Origin: Streptomyces sp. CB00316
Lineage (GTDB): Bacteria; Actinomycetota; Actinomycetes; Streptomycetales; Streptomycetaceae
Reading direction: 5' to 3'
NCBI RefSeq assembly: GCF_001905595.1
Contig: NZ_LIXI01000003.1
Location: forward strand, 620,001-684,000
DNA: 64,000 nt
Position numbers and translations under genes: made by a program
Shown: positions 17,594 through 25,045 of the stretch, piece after piece
Layout: every line of letters begins with the position of its first letter
Position numbering within the stretch: position 1 is the first letter of the stretch
Notes under the pieces: model-generated
What the model was told of the DNA's origin: nothing
The model's database searches: none
The model's input: the letters and a program-made list of their open reading frames with translations, nothing else

Positions 17594-18261
17594 AGACGCT
17601 CTTGGACACCTGGTCCTGGCTCACCACCGCCACCCACTGGTCCGGCCCCGGCGGGATCTGGAACCGCCTCGGCGAACACCTCTTCCTCACCGTCGTCTGC
17701 CTGCTCATCAGCTGCCTGATCGCCCTGCCCGTCGCCCTGGTCCTCGGCCATCTCGGCAAGGGCGGCGCGCTCGCCGTCAACATCTCCAACATCGGCCGGG
17801 CGGTGCCCACCTTCGCCGTGCTCGTCCTGCTGCTGCTCACCCCCGTGGGCACGTACGGCCAGTGGTCGACGATCATCGCGCTCGTGCTGTTCGCCGTGCC
17901 GCCGCTGCTCACCAACGCGTACGTCGGGATGCGTGAGGTGGACCGTGACGTCGTGCGGGCCGCCCGGGGGATGGGCATGGCCGGGCGCCAGATGCTGTGG
18001 AGCGTGGAGCTGCCGCTGGCCCTCCCGCTGATCCTCACGGGCGTACGGATCGCCGCCGTGCAGCTGGTCGCCACCGCCACCCTCGCCGCCCTGGCCGGCG
18101 GCGGGGGGCTGGGCCGGATCATCACCGCGGGGTTCAACCTCGCGTCCACCCCGCAGGTGGTCGCCGGGGCGATCCTGGTGGCGGTCTTCGCCCTCCTCGT
18201 CGAGAGCGTCTTCGAGGCGGGGCAGCGGATGGCACCGAGCCGGGGGAGTGAGATCGCATGA
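17590..18261 (+). CDS. osmoprotectant ABC transporter permease (OpuCD/ProW-like)
   Basis: 223 aa, second permease of the pair. The EAA loop reads ARGMGMAGRQMLWSVELPLALPLILTGVRIA and the C-terminal part has AGGGGLGRIITAG. Near the start is a periplasmic-side stretch (THWSGPGGIWNRLGEHLFLT) as in OpuCD proteins. It starts inside the stop of the first permease and ends inside the start of the lipoprotein gene, so all three are translationally coupled. Substrate class comes from family likeness; the individual substrate is not determined. Confidence 0.9.
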   Translation: MKTLLDTWSWLTTATHWSGPGGIWNRLGEHLFLTVVCLLISCLIALPVALVLGHLGKGGALAVNISNIGRAVPTFAVLVLLLLTPVGTYGQWSTIIALVLFAVPPLLTNAYVGMREVDRDVVRAARGMGMAGRQMLWSVELPLALPLILTGVRIAAVQLVATATLAALAGGGGLGRIITAGFNLASTPQVVAGAILVAVFALLVESVFEAGQRMAPSRGSEIA

Positions 18262-19223
18262 CCCTCCTGATCCGCGCCCGAGCCCGCCGTGTCCTCGCCG
18301 GGCTCCTCCTGCTCGCCGCCACCGCCTGCACCACCGGCCCCAGCCTGGAGAACCAGGGCGAGATCACCGCGGCACCCGGCGACAGCAAGGAGCTGACCAT
18401 CGGATCGGCCGGATTCACCGAGAGCGACCTGCTGGCCCAGGTGTACGCCCTGCTCCTGGAGCGCGCCGGATACTCCGTCGACGTCATCTCCGTGACCAAC
18501 CGCGAGATCTACGAACCCGCCCTGGAGAGCGGCCAGATCGACGTCGTGCCGGAGTACGCGGCGACCTTCGCCGACTGGCTGAACGCCAAGGCCAACGGCG
18601 CCGACGCGGCCCCCGTCGGATCGCCCGACCTCGCCGCCACCATGAAGGCGCTGCGCACGCTCGCGGCCCCCCGCGGACTCACCGTGCTGGACCCCGGCCG
18701 GGCCGTCGACCAGAACGCCTTCGCGGTCGCCGCCTCCTACGCGAAGAAGCACGACCTGAATACCTTGAGCGACCTCGGCCTGGCGAAGCTCCCGGTGCGC
18801 CTCGCCGCAGGCGACGAATGCGTCCAGCGGCCGTACTGTGCACCCGGGCTGAAGAAGACGTACGGCATCGACATCGTCGCCGTCGACCCGAAGGGCGTCG
18901 GCACCACCCAGGCGAAACAGGCCGTCCAGAACGGCCAGGACCAGATGGTCCTGACCACGACCACCGACGCCACCATCGACCAGTTCGGGCTGGTCCTGCT
19001 GGCGGACGACAAGAAGCTCCAGAACGCTGACCACGTGGTCCCCGTCGTCAACCGCGCCCGCGCCGGCAGCGCAGGCGTGCGCGACGCCCTCGGCCGGCTC
19101 AACACCGTCCTGACCACGGCCGACCTGGCGTCCATGAACGAACAGGTCGACAGCTGGCGCAGGCTCCCCGAGGACGTCGCGCGCAGCTACCTCGAGTCGA
19201 AGAAGCTCATCCCGAAGGGCTGA
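18258..19223 (+). CDS. osmoprotectant ABC transporter substrate-binding lipoprotein (OpuCC-like)
   Basis: 321 aa. The first about 24 residues are a lipoprotein signal with lipobox LLAATAC. The mature protein has the OpuAC fold with KELTIGSAGFTESDLLAQVYALLLE, a family-typical opening, and VVPEYAATFADWLN, where OpuCC proteins build part of the aromatic cage. Two cysteines (ECVQRPYC) may form a disulfide. The start overlaps the permease stop. It should capture a quaternary ammonium osmolyte for the two permeases. Confidence 0.9.
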   Translation: MTLLIRARARRVLAGLLLLAATACTTGPSLENQGEITAAPGDSKELTIGSAGFTESDLLAQVYALLLERAGYSVDVISVTNREIYEPALESGQIDVVPEYAATFADWLNAKANGADAAPVGSPDLAATMKALRTLAAPRGLTVLDPGRAVDQNAFAVAASYAKKHDLNTLSDLGLAKLPVRLAAGDECVQRPYCAPGLKKTYGIDIVAVDPKGVGTTQAKQAVQNGQDQMVLTTTTDATIDQFGLVLLADDKKLQNADHVVPVVNRARAGSAGVRDALGRLNTVLTTADLASMNEQVDSWRRLPEDVARSYLESKKLIPKG

Positions 19224-19227
19224 GCAC

Positions 19228-20127
19228 TCAACGGGAAGCCGGCGGCCACGGAACGTCCGCCAGCAGGGGCAGGATCTCGGCCTCCTCGTAGTCGAGGTGC
19301 GCGGTCAACTGCTCTGTCATCTGCGTCAGTTCGGTGCGGAACCGGTGCGGATCGGCAATGGCGACACCGGCCAGCAGTGCCGCCAGCGCCGACTGTACGG
19401 CCGCGATCGACCGGTGCTCCTCCCGGAGCCGGTCGAAGACGGGGCGGAGGTGGGGGTGGTAGCCCTCCATCACCGGGAACACATGGCCGTCCTCGCTCGT
19501 GTGGTGGAACTCCAGTGCCTGGCAGAACGCCAGGCAGCGCTGCCGGATCTGGAGGCCGAGGCCGGGAGGGGGCGGTGCTCCCGCTCCCCGTTGGGCGGCG
19601 CGGGCGGCGAAGTGCGCTTCCGTCTCCGCGTGCACCTGGGCCAGTTGGCCGCGCAGCCAGGTGTGCACCTCGGTGAGCTTGCCGGCCAGCGAGGTGATCG
19701 CGGGGGCCGGTGCCTGCGGGTCGGGGAGGTGCAGGACCACGACCGGCAGCACCCGGCCGGTCGCCGCCTGGTACTCCGCGTAGCCGGGGGCCTCGGCCAC
19801 CACTCGGGCGAACAGCTCGTCGTGCGTGGATCCTTCGGCGGGTACGGCGAGGGTCTGGAACTGCTGCTCGCCCAGCTCCACTTGGACCGTCGGGCGGGCC
19901 AGGAGGTTGTGGTACCAGTCGGGGTGGTGCGGGGCGCCGAGGTTCGAGCCGACGACCAACAGCCGGTCGCCGTCGCGGACATGGCCGAGCGGGGTGGTGT
20001 GCGGCCGACCGGTGCGGGCGCCCGTGGTGGTCAGCAGAAGGAGGTCGGAGCCGGCGAAGGGGCCGCCGACCTTGCCCGCGTTGGCGCGGAACTCATCGAT
20101 GACGGACTGCTGGAAGGCAGAGGGCAT
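19228..20127 (-). CDS. F420-type nitroreductase fold (DUF385) fused to hemerythrin HHE domain
   Basis: 299 aa in two parts. Residues 1 to about 135 match the deazaflavin(F420)-dependent nitroreductase/quinone reductase family: [47 protein letters not shown] is spread over this part. Residues about 150-299 are a hemerythrin-like helical bundle with [18 protein letters not shown] and [11 protein letters not shown] as iron ligands. ATG 20127 (MPSAFQQSV) fits the family start; an earlier GTG at 20202 would add 25 residues. It ends 4 bp from the end of the OpuCC-like gene (convergent). A role in redox defence or oxygen/NO sensing is inference. A strong promoter and a tiny leader ORF lie upstream. 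Confidence 0.85.
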   Translation of the reverse strand: MPSAFQQSVIDEFRANAGKVGGPFAGSDLLLLTTTGARTGRPHTTPLGHVRDGDRLLVVGSNLGAPHHPDWYHNLLARPTVQVELGEQQFQTLAVPAEGSTHDELFARVVAEAPGYAEYQAATGRVLPVVVLHLPDPQAPAPAITSLAGKLTEVHTWLRGQLAQVHAETEAHFAARAAQRGAGAPPPPGLGLQIRQRCLAFCQALEFHHTSEDGHVFPVMEGYHPHLRPVFDRLREEHRSIAAVQSALAALLAGVAIADPHRFRTELTQMTEQLTAHLDYEEAEILPLLADVPWPPASR

Positions 20128-20234
20128 GGGTGTTCTGGGTCTCCCGGAAGAAGTGTGTGGATACGGCGCGGTGCGGTGTGGTGCGCGGAGTGCGGCCGAC
20201 ACGGCGGCACGCGCGGTCGCGAAGGCGTCGGGCG

Positions 20235-20264
20235 TCAGAAGCGGCGGGCGGTGAGTGGACTCAT
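20235..20264 (-). CDS. possible 9-aa leader peptide
   Basis: ATG to TGA encodes MSPLTARRF between the promoter at 20347-20375 and the DUF385-hemerythrin gene. A weak GGGA lies before it. The first residues resemble short Streptomyces leader peptides that precede some metabolic genes, but those are longer, so this may be chance. Confidence 0.3.
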   Translation of the reverse strand: MSPLTARRF

Positions 20265-20346
20265 CACGTCGTCCCTGGAAGAAGGTGCTGGCTTGACCGC
20301 CGGCCGGCCCAGATCTCTTTGGCCGACGTCACGCTGCACGCGGACC

Positions 20347-20375
20347 ATTAGAACCAGGGCGCCCGACGCTGTCAA
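20347..20375 (-). promoter_or_regulatory. sigma70-type promoter for the DUF385-hemerythrin gene
   Basis: On the minus strand TTGACA (20375-20370), 17 bp, then TCTAAT (20352-20347): a near-consensus vegetative promoter. The predicted start near 20340 gives a leader of about 210 nt, long enough to hold the short ORF at 20235-20264. Confidence 0.65.
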
Positions 20376-20420
20376 CGGGTGACCTCCCGCCCCTGCGGCC
20401 CGGGATGAGATCCTGCCCGC

Positions 20421-20624
20421 ATGGGGATTCTGCGCAGGGCGTGCACACGCTGCACGAAACGGGGACGGCTGCGGCGCGGAGTGTGCCGCCGGTGCCGGTT
20501 GAAGGAGCACGGGGCCGACGCTGCCGACACCGGCACCGACGTGGCGGAGGTCGTGGTGGAGACCGGTGCGCTCGGGGCGGTGGGGCGCGTGTTCGGCGCG
20601 ATCGTCCGCGGGCTGCTCAACTGA
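20421..20624 (+). CDS. small basic protein with CxxC pairs
   Basis: 67 aa. The N-terminal third is strongly basic and has two CxxC pairs (CTRC and CRRC, about 14 residues apart), suggesting a small zinc ribbon. The rest is acidic then hydrophobic (VVVETGALGAVGRVFGAIVRGLLN), perhaps an amphipathic helix. It lies between the DUF385-hemerythrin gene and the ATPase gene, both on the other strand. Codon positions look coding (G/C-rich third bases) and the ATG fits, but no clear SD is seen. Function unknown; could bind nucleic acid or membrane. Confidence 0.55.
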   Translation: MGILRRACTRCTKRGRLRRGVCRRCRLKEHGADAADTGTDVAEVVVETGALGAVGRVFGAIVRGLLN

Positions 20625-20696
20625 CCGTCTGTACACGGGAGATACCGGGAGCGGCCGGCCTGTCGGGACTCGTGCCCCGGCGCCTCGGCCGCGCGC

Positions 20697-21860
20697 TCAC
20701 GCGTCCGCCACCGAGTCGAATTCCACCTCCTCGCGCCCCACGCCCTGCGCGTCCGCGTCCACCGACCGGCGTAGCGCCTCATGGAGCTTCGCGGGCGTCA
20801 GGACCCCCAGGAACCGGGCCCCGTCCAGCACCGCAACCCACCCCGCGTCGTGCTGGAGCATCTCGCTGAACGCCTGCTTCAGCGGGGCGCCGACCGGCAC
20901 CCACGCCTCCATCCGGCGGGCCAGGGCGCCCACCGTCCCCCGCTCCCCGGCGCTCCGCAGCGCGTCCGCCGACACCCAGCCGTGCAGCTCGCCCGTGCCG
21001 CTCAGCACCACCGCCCAGCGGGCCCCCGCCGCCCGCAGCCGCGCCGCCGCCACCGGCGCCGGCTCGTCCAGTCGGGCCACCGGCGGCTCCTCCAGGTCCT
21101 CCGGCTGGATCGCGGTCACCGACAGACGCTTCAGTCCCCGGTCCGAGCCGACGAACCGGGCCACGTACGGGGTCGCCGGGGTGCCGAGCACGGCGGCCGG
21201 AGTGTCCAGCTGCTCGATGCACCCCTCCCCGTACACCGCGATGCGGTCGCCCATCCGGACCGCCTCCTCGATGTCGTGCGTGACCATCAGGACCGTCTTG
21301 CGCACCCGCTTCTGGAGGGCCAGGAACTCGTTCTGCAGCCGCTCCCGCACCACCGGGTCCACCGCCCCGAACGGCTCGTCCATCAGCAGCACCGGCGGGT
21401 CCGCGGCGAGCGCCCGCGCCACGCCGACCCGCTGGCGCTGGCCGCCGGAGAGCTGCGAGGGATAGCGCGAGCCGTACGTCTTCGGGTCCAGGCCCACCAG
21501 GTCCAGCAGCTCCGCCGCCCGCTCCCGGGCCCGCGCACGCTTCCAGCCGACCAGCGCGGGGACGGTCGCGGTGTTGTCGAGGACGGTGCGGTGCGGGAAG
21601 AGGCCGACCTGCTGGATCACATAGCCGATCCGGCGGCGCAGCTTCACCGGGTCGATCCCGGCGATGTCCTCGCCGCCCACCAGGATCCTGCCCGAGGTCG
21701 GCTCGATCAGCCGGTTCACCATCATCATGGTGGTCGTCTTGCCGCAGCCGGACGGCCCGACCAGCGTCACCAGCTCACCCTCCGCGACGTCGAAGGAGAG
21801 CCCGTCGACCGCCGTCGTACCGTCCGGATAGACCTTGCCGACCTGCTCGAACCGGATCAT
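20697..21860 (-). CDS. osmoprotectant ABC transporter ATPase with CBS domains (OpuCA/ProV-like)
   Basis: 387 aa. Walker A GPSGCGKTT (about 35-43), Q-loop QQVGLFPH, signature LSGGQRQRV, Walker B VLLMDEPFGAVD and switch histidine VTHD are all present. About residues 240-375 hold two degenerate CBS-like repeats, the regulatory module of OpuCA-type ATPases that senses ionic strength or c-di-AMP. It probably energises the permeases at 16910-18261, though it is convergently oriented and separated from them by two genes. The first residue MIRFEQVGKVYPDGT gives a clear start. A complete system with a detached ATPase is unusual but workable. Confidence 0.92.
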   Translation of the reverse strand: MIRFEQVGKVYPDGTTAVDGLSFDVAEGELVTLVGPSGCGKTTTMMMVNRLIEPTSGRILVGGEDIAGIDPVKLRRRIGYVIQQVGLFPHRTVLDNTATVPALVGWKRARARERAAELLDLVGLDPKTYGSRYPSQLSGGQRQRVGVARALAADPPVLLMDEPFGAVDPVVRERLQNEFLALQKRVRKTVLMVTHDIEEAVRMGDRIAVYGEGCIEQLDTPAAVLGTPATPYVARFVGSDRGLKRLSVTAIQPEDLEEPPVARLDEPAPVAAARLRAAGARWAVVLSGTGELHGWVSADALRSAGERGTVGALARRMEAWVPVGAPLKQAFSEMLQHDAGWVAVLDGARFLGVLTPAKLHEALRRSVDADAQGVGREEVEFDSVADA

Positions 21861-22004
21861 GTGCGCACAGTAGGAGCGCGCCGGGCGCGGCGCACACGCG
21901 CCGGGACCGTCCGGGTCACCCGCCCCTTCGCCGACGGCGGCGGGCCGTGTGCTGAAGTGGGCCTTTCACCAGGACCGGCCCGGACCCCCGACACAGGAGC
22001 CCTC

Positions 22005-23300
22005 GTGACCAGCTACCGCCAGCCCGGCGTCGTCCTCACCGACCGGCGTTTCACCGTCCCCCTCGACCACAGCGACCCCGGCGGCGCGCAGATCGAGTTG
22101 TACGGGCGTGAGGCCGTGGCCGCCGGGCGGGCCGGTGAGGAGCTGCCCTGGCTGGTCTACCTGGAGGGCGGCCCAGGCTTCGGCGCCCGCCGGTTCGTCG
22201 GTACGGAGGCATGGCTCGGCCGGGCCCTGCGCGAGTTCCGGGTGCTCCTGCTCGACCAGCGCGGCACGGGCCTGTCCACCCCCGCCAACCGGCAGACCCT
22301 CCCGCTGCGCGGCGGCCCCCGGGAACAGGCCGACTACCTCGCCCACTTCCGCTCCGACGCCATCGTCCGGGACTGCGAGCTCATCCGGCAGCGGCTCACC
22401 GGCGGCGCCCCTTGGACGGTGCTGGGCCAGTCCTTCGGCGGGTTCTGCGCCGTCCGCTATCTCTCCTCGGCGCCCGAAGGGCTCGCGGCGGTCCTCATCA
22501 CGGGCGGGCTGCCCTCGCTGGACGCCCACGCGGACGACGTCTACCGGGCCGCGTACCCCCGTATCGAACGGAAGGTCGCCGCGCACTACGCCCACTACCC
22601 GCAGGACGTCGACCGGGCCCGCGCCATCGCCGCGTACCTGGCCGAACACCGCCCCGAGAGCGCCGGCCACCGGCTGACCCCCGAACTCTTCCAGTCACTC
22701 GGCCAGATGCTGGGCGGCGGCAGCGGCAGCCACCAGCTCCATCACCTGCTGGAGAACGCGTTCGTCCGCACCCCGCACGGCACCGAGCTCTCCGACACCT
22801 TCCAGGAGGCCCTGCGCTCCGCCACCTCGTTCGCCGGGCACCCGCTCTACGCCCTGATCCACGAGGCGATCTACGGGCACGGCGAGCGAGCCACCGCCTG
22901 GTCCGCCGAGCGGGTCCGCACCGAGTTCCCACAGTTCGACGCGGCGGCGGCCCTGGCGGGCGACGGGCCGCTCCTCTTCACCGGCGAGACCATCCACCCC
23001 TGGCACTTCGACGTCGACCCGGCGCTGCGCCCGCTGCGGGAGACCGCCGAGCTCCTCGCGCAGCGCACCGGCTGGCCCGCCCTCTACGACCCCGAGCGGC
23101 TCGCCGCCAACGAGGTGCCCGTCGCCGCGGCCGTCTACCACGACGACATGTACGTGGACACCGAGCACTCGCTGCGCACAGCCGCCGCGATCCGGGGGCT
23201 GCGCACCTGGGTGACGAACGAGTACGAGCACGACGGGGTGCGCGCCGGCGGACCGCGTGTCCTGGACCGGCTGCTGGCGATGGTCAGGGACGAGGTCTGA
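22005..23300 (+). CDS. alpha/beta hydrolase, proline iminopeptidase-like
   Basis: 431 aa, cytoplasmic. The oxyanion loop reads VYLEGGPGFGARRF and LLDQRGTGLSTP follows, both typical of prolyl aminopeptidases (peptidase S33). The nucleophile elbow is GQSFGG. The late Asp/His region reads VYHDDMYVD and NEYEHDGVRAGG. The enzyme would remove N-terminal proline or a related residue from peptides. GTG 22005 has AGGAG five to six bases upstream; the much longer upstream frame is a shadow of the ATPase gene. It stands alone between genes of opposite strand. Confidence 0.9.
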   Translation: MTSYRQPGVVLTDRRFTVPLDHSDPGGAQIELYGREAVAAGRAGEELPWLVYLEGGPGFGARRFVGTEAWLGRALREFRVLLLDQRGTGLSTPANRQTLPLRGGPREQADYLAHFRSDAIVRDCELIRQRLTGGAPWTVLGQSFGGFCAVRYLSSAPEGLAAVLITGGLPSLDAHADDVYRAAYPRIERKVAAHYAHYPQDVDRARAIAAYLAEHRPESAGHRLTPELFQSLGQMLGGGSGSHQLHHLLENAFVRTPHGTELSDTFQEALRSATSFAGHPLYALIHEAIYGHGERATAWSAERVRTEFPQFDAAAALAGDGPLLFTGETIHPWHFDVDPALRPLRETAELLAQRTGWPALYDPERLAANEVPVAAAVYHDDMYVDTEHSLRTAAAIRGLRTWVTNEYEHDGVRAGGPRVLDRLLAMVRDEV

Positions 23301-23312
23301 TCGCCGCGGACG

Positions 23313-23888
23313 TCAGCGCTGGAGCGCCTCCAGCGTGGCGTCGAGGTCCGTGGTGCCGGAGCGCGGGGCCCGGTTGTACGGCAGCTTCGACAGGGCCGAG
23401 GCCATGCCGCAGGTGTTGGTGACGGCCGAGAGGACCAGGCCCGAGCCGATCCCGGCGGAGAGCCAGCGGGCGGCCGGGAAGCGGATGCCCGCCACCAGCC
23501 CGGCCACCACCAGCGAACCGGCCGCGAGACGCACCTGGCGCTCCAGGGGCCAGACGGCCCGGGCGCCCTCGGGCCGGTCCAGGCCGCGGCCGTCACCCTC
23601 CCAGGCGGACGTGCCGCCGGTCAGCGTGGCGGCCTCGATGTCCGCGCCCGCGAGGATCTCGCAGGCCCGGGTGGAGCGGACTCCCGAGGCGCACACCACC
23701 AGCAGTGAGCCGCGGGCGGATGCGGACTTGAGGGCGGGCAGGGCGTCGGGCAGCTTGTCGAGCGGGATGTTCAGCGCGCCGGGTACGTGGCCCGCGGCGT
23801 ACTCGCCGGGAGCCCGCACATCGATCACGGTGAACTCCTCCAGACGGGCTGCGGCCTGGGCGGGGGAGAGGGATGCGGGGCTGGTCAC
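23313..23888 (-). CDS. rhodanese-domain protein with C-terminal membrane segments
   Basis: 191 aa. Residues about 5-100 form a single rhodanese domain with the catalytic cysteine in VVCASGVRS and the usual VIDVRAPGEYAAGHVPGALNIPL opening elements. After a linker, two hydrophobic segments follow (around 125-165), as in YgaP-like rhodanese/DUF2892 proteins, so it is probably anchored with the active site inside. GTG 23888 has AAAGGA eight bases upstream; the longer ATG start at 23972 lacks this. It may handle persulfide sulfur. It converges with the hydrolase gene 12 bp away, with no terminator seen. Confidence 0.88.
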   Translation of the reverse strand: MTSPASLSPAQAAARLEEFTVIDVRAPGEYAAGHVPGALNIPLDKLPDALPALKSASARGSLLVVCASGVRSTRACEILAGADIEAATLTGGTSAWEGDGRGLDRPEGARAVWPLERQVRLAAGSLVVAGLVAGIRFPAARWLSAGIGSGLVLSAVTNTCGMASALSKLPYNRAPRSGTTDLDATLEALQR

Positions 23889-24277
23889 GAGCGGGGTCCT
23901 TTCGTCGACCGGGGCGGCGCGGGAGGGCTGGGACTCTACACGTGTCTCCAGCACCGGACGGTGGTCCCGCATTCCGTCCCGTACCCGGAATCCCCCCGAT
24001 CACGGGCCCGCATTCCGATCCGTAACGGGCAGAGCCCCGGCCGCAGGCCCGTATTTCCGTCCCCCGAACCCGCGAAGCCCCGGCCACGGGCCCGCTCCGG
24101 TGAGCGTCGGTAGCCTGCGGTGGAGTTCCTGGGCCACCGCGACGGGGTGCTCGGGTACGGCACCGGGCCGCGTCGCCTGGACGGGCAACCGGTGGATCTT
24201 CCCGGAGCTGACCGAACAGCCCTGAGCGATGACGAGCCGGAGACGTACCGCAGGTGGGCGGGACCCTGAGCGGCAAG
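23889..24277. repeat. intergenic region with three imperfect repeats and a doubtful small ORF
   Basis: Between 23975 and 24060 a unit like CCCGCATTCCGTCCCGTACC occurs three times with changes (near 23976, 24006 and 24047), spaced about 30 and 41 bp. A frame from GTG 24120 to TGA 24269 would encode 49 aa (VEFLGHRDGVLGYG...TYRRWAGP) and has a protein-like look, but no SD; I do not annotate it as a gene. It could be a remnant of a lost gene. Confidence 0.35.
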
Positions 24278-24296
24278 GCGGGATTGACAATCCCGC
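24278..24296. promoter_or_regulatory. 19-bp palindrome over the XRE-cupin promoter
   Basis: Perfect arms GCGGGATTG and CAATCCCGC around a central A. The palindrome covers the whole -35 element (24284-24289), so a bound dimer would block RNA polymerase. The likeliest ligand is the XRE-cupin protein encoded immediately downstream, giving autorepression. Confidence 0.7.
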
Positions 24297-24312
24297 TTGC
24301 CGATTCTGCAAT
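24284..24312 (+). promoter_or_regulatory. promoter of the XRE-cupin gene, probably leaderless
   Basis: TTGACA (24284-24289), 17 bp, TGCAAT (24307-24312). The A of the ATG at 24319 lies 7 nt after the -10 element, where transcription would start, and no SD precedes the ATG, so the mRNA probably starts at the codon itself. Confidence 0.65.
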
Positions 24313-24318
24313 GGGCCC

Positions 24319-24918
24319 ATGAAGGAACACGACCGGGACGACCCCGAACTCGACGCCGTACTCACCGGGGTCGGCCCCCGGCTGCGCCGCCTGCGCAAGG
24401 ACCGCGGGGTCACCCTCTCCGCGCTCGCCGCGGCCACCGGCATCTCCGTCTCCACGCTCTCCCGGCTGGAGTCCGGCGGCCGCCGCCCCAGCCTGGAGCT
24501 GCTGCTCCCCATCGCCCGCGCCCACGAGGTCCCGCTCGACGACCTGGTGGGCGCCCCGCCGGTCGGGGACCCCCGGGTGCGGGCCAAGCCGATCGTGCAG
24601 CACGGCCGGACGATGCTGCCGCTGACCGCCCGGCCCGGCGGACTCCAGGCGTACAAGATGGTGCAGGAGGCGGGCAGCGGCGAGGCGCCGGAGCAGCGCA
24701 CGCACGAGGGGTACGAGTGGCTGTTCGTGCTCTCCGGGAAGCTGCGGCTGCTGCTGGCCGAGCACGATCTGGTGCTGGAGCCGGGGGAGGCCGCCGAATT
24801 CGACACCCGGCTGCCCCACTGGTTCGGGCCCGCGGAGGAGAAGCCGGTGGAGTTCCTGAGCCTCTTCGGCCCGCAGGGCGAGCGGATGCATGTGAGGGCC
24901 AAGCCGAAGCGGGGGTGA
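24319..24918 (+). CDS. XRE-family regulator with C-terminal cupin domain
   Basis: 199 aa. Helix-turn-helix at about residues 18-72 (LRRLRKDRGVTLSALAAATGISVSTLSRLESGGRRPSLE is split over this stretch) and a cupin beta-barrel at about 110-190 with HEGYEWLFVLSGKLRLLL and GEAAEFDTRLPHWFG. This SutR/PuuR-like design senses a small ligand through the cupin domain. The gene has its own near-consensus promoter overlapped by a perfect palindrome, so it very likely regulates itself. Other targets may include the downstream oxidoreductase operon, where I see no copy of the palindrome. Confidence 0.9.
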   Translation: MKEHDRDDPELDAVLTGVGPRLRRLRKDRGVTLSALAAATGISVSTLSRLESGGRRPSLELLLPIARAHEVPLDDLVGAPPVGDPRVRAKPIVQHGRTMLPLTARPGGLQAYKMVQEAGSGEAPEQRTHEGYEWLFVLSGKLRLLLAEHDLVLEPGEAAEFDTRLPHWFGPAEEKPVEFLSLFGPQGERMHVRAKPKRG

Positions 24919-24962
24919 GGGGGGCCGCTGCGACGGGCGGGCCGGGGTGTTCCCAGATGGGC

Positions 24963-25030
24963 AAGCGACCGCTTAGTATGCGCCGGAGCAGTGGTAATGC
25001 CGACAGTGGCAGCGGTTGATGCCGACAGTG
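24963..25030 (+). promoter_or_regulatory. control region of the oxidoreductase/acyl-CoA dehydrogenase operon
   Basis: A 12-bp palindrome AAGCGACCGCTT (24963-24974) is followed by TAGTAT, a possible -10 element, and then by an exact 12-bp direct repeat ATGCCGACAGTG at 24997-25008 and 25019-25030 (22-bp period, two helical turns). The palindrome is of a size bound by TetR-type regulators of fatty-acid genes; no such regulator is encoded nearby. Confidence 0.5.
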
Positions 25031-25045
25031 TTGTGGAGGCCCCTC

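Noticed and set aside
20781..22004. Extension of the proline iminopeptidase frame far upstream
   Set aside because: The extension is antisense to the ABC ATPase; the GTG at 22005 has an SD and fits the family start.
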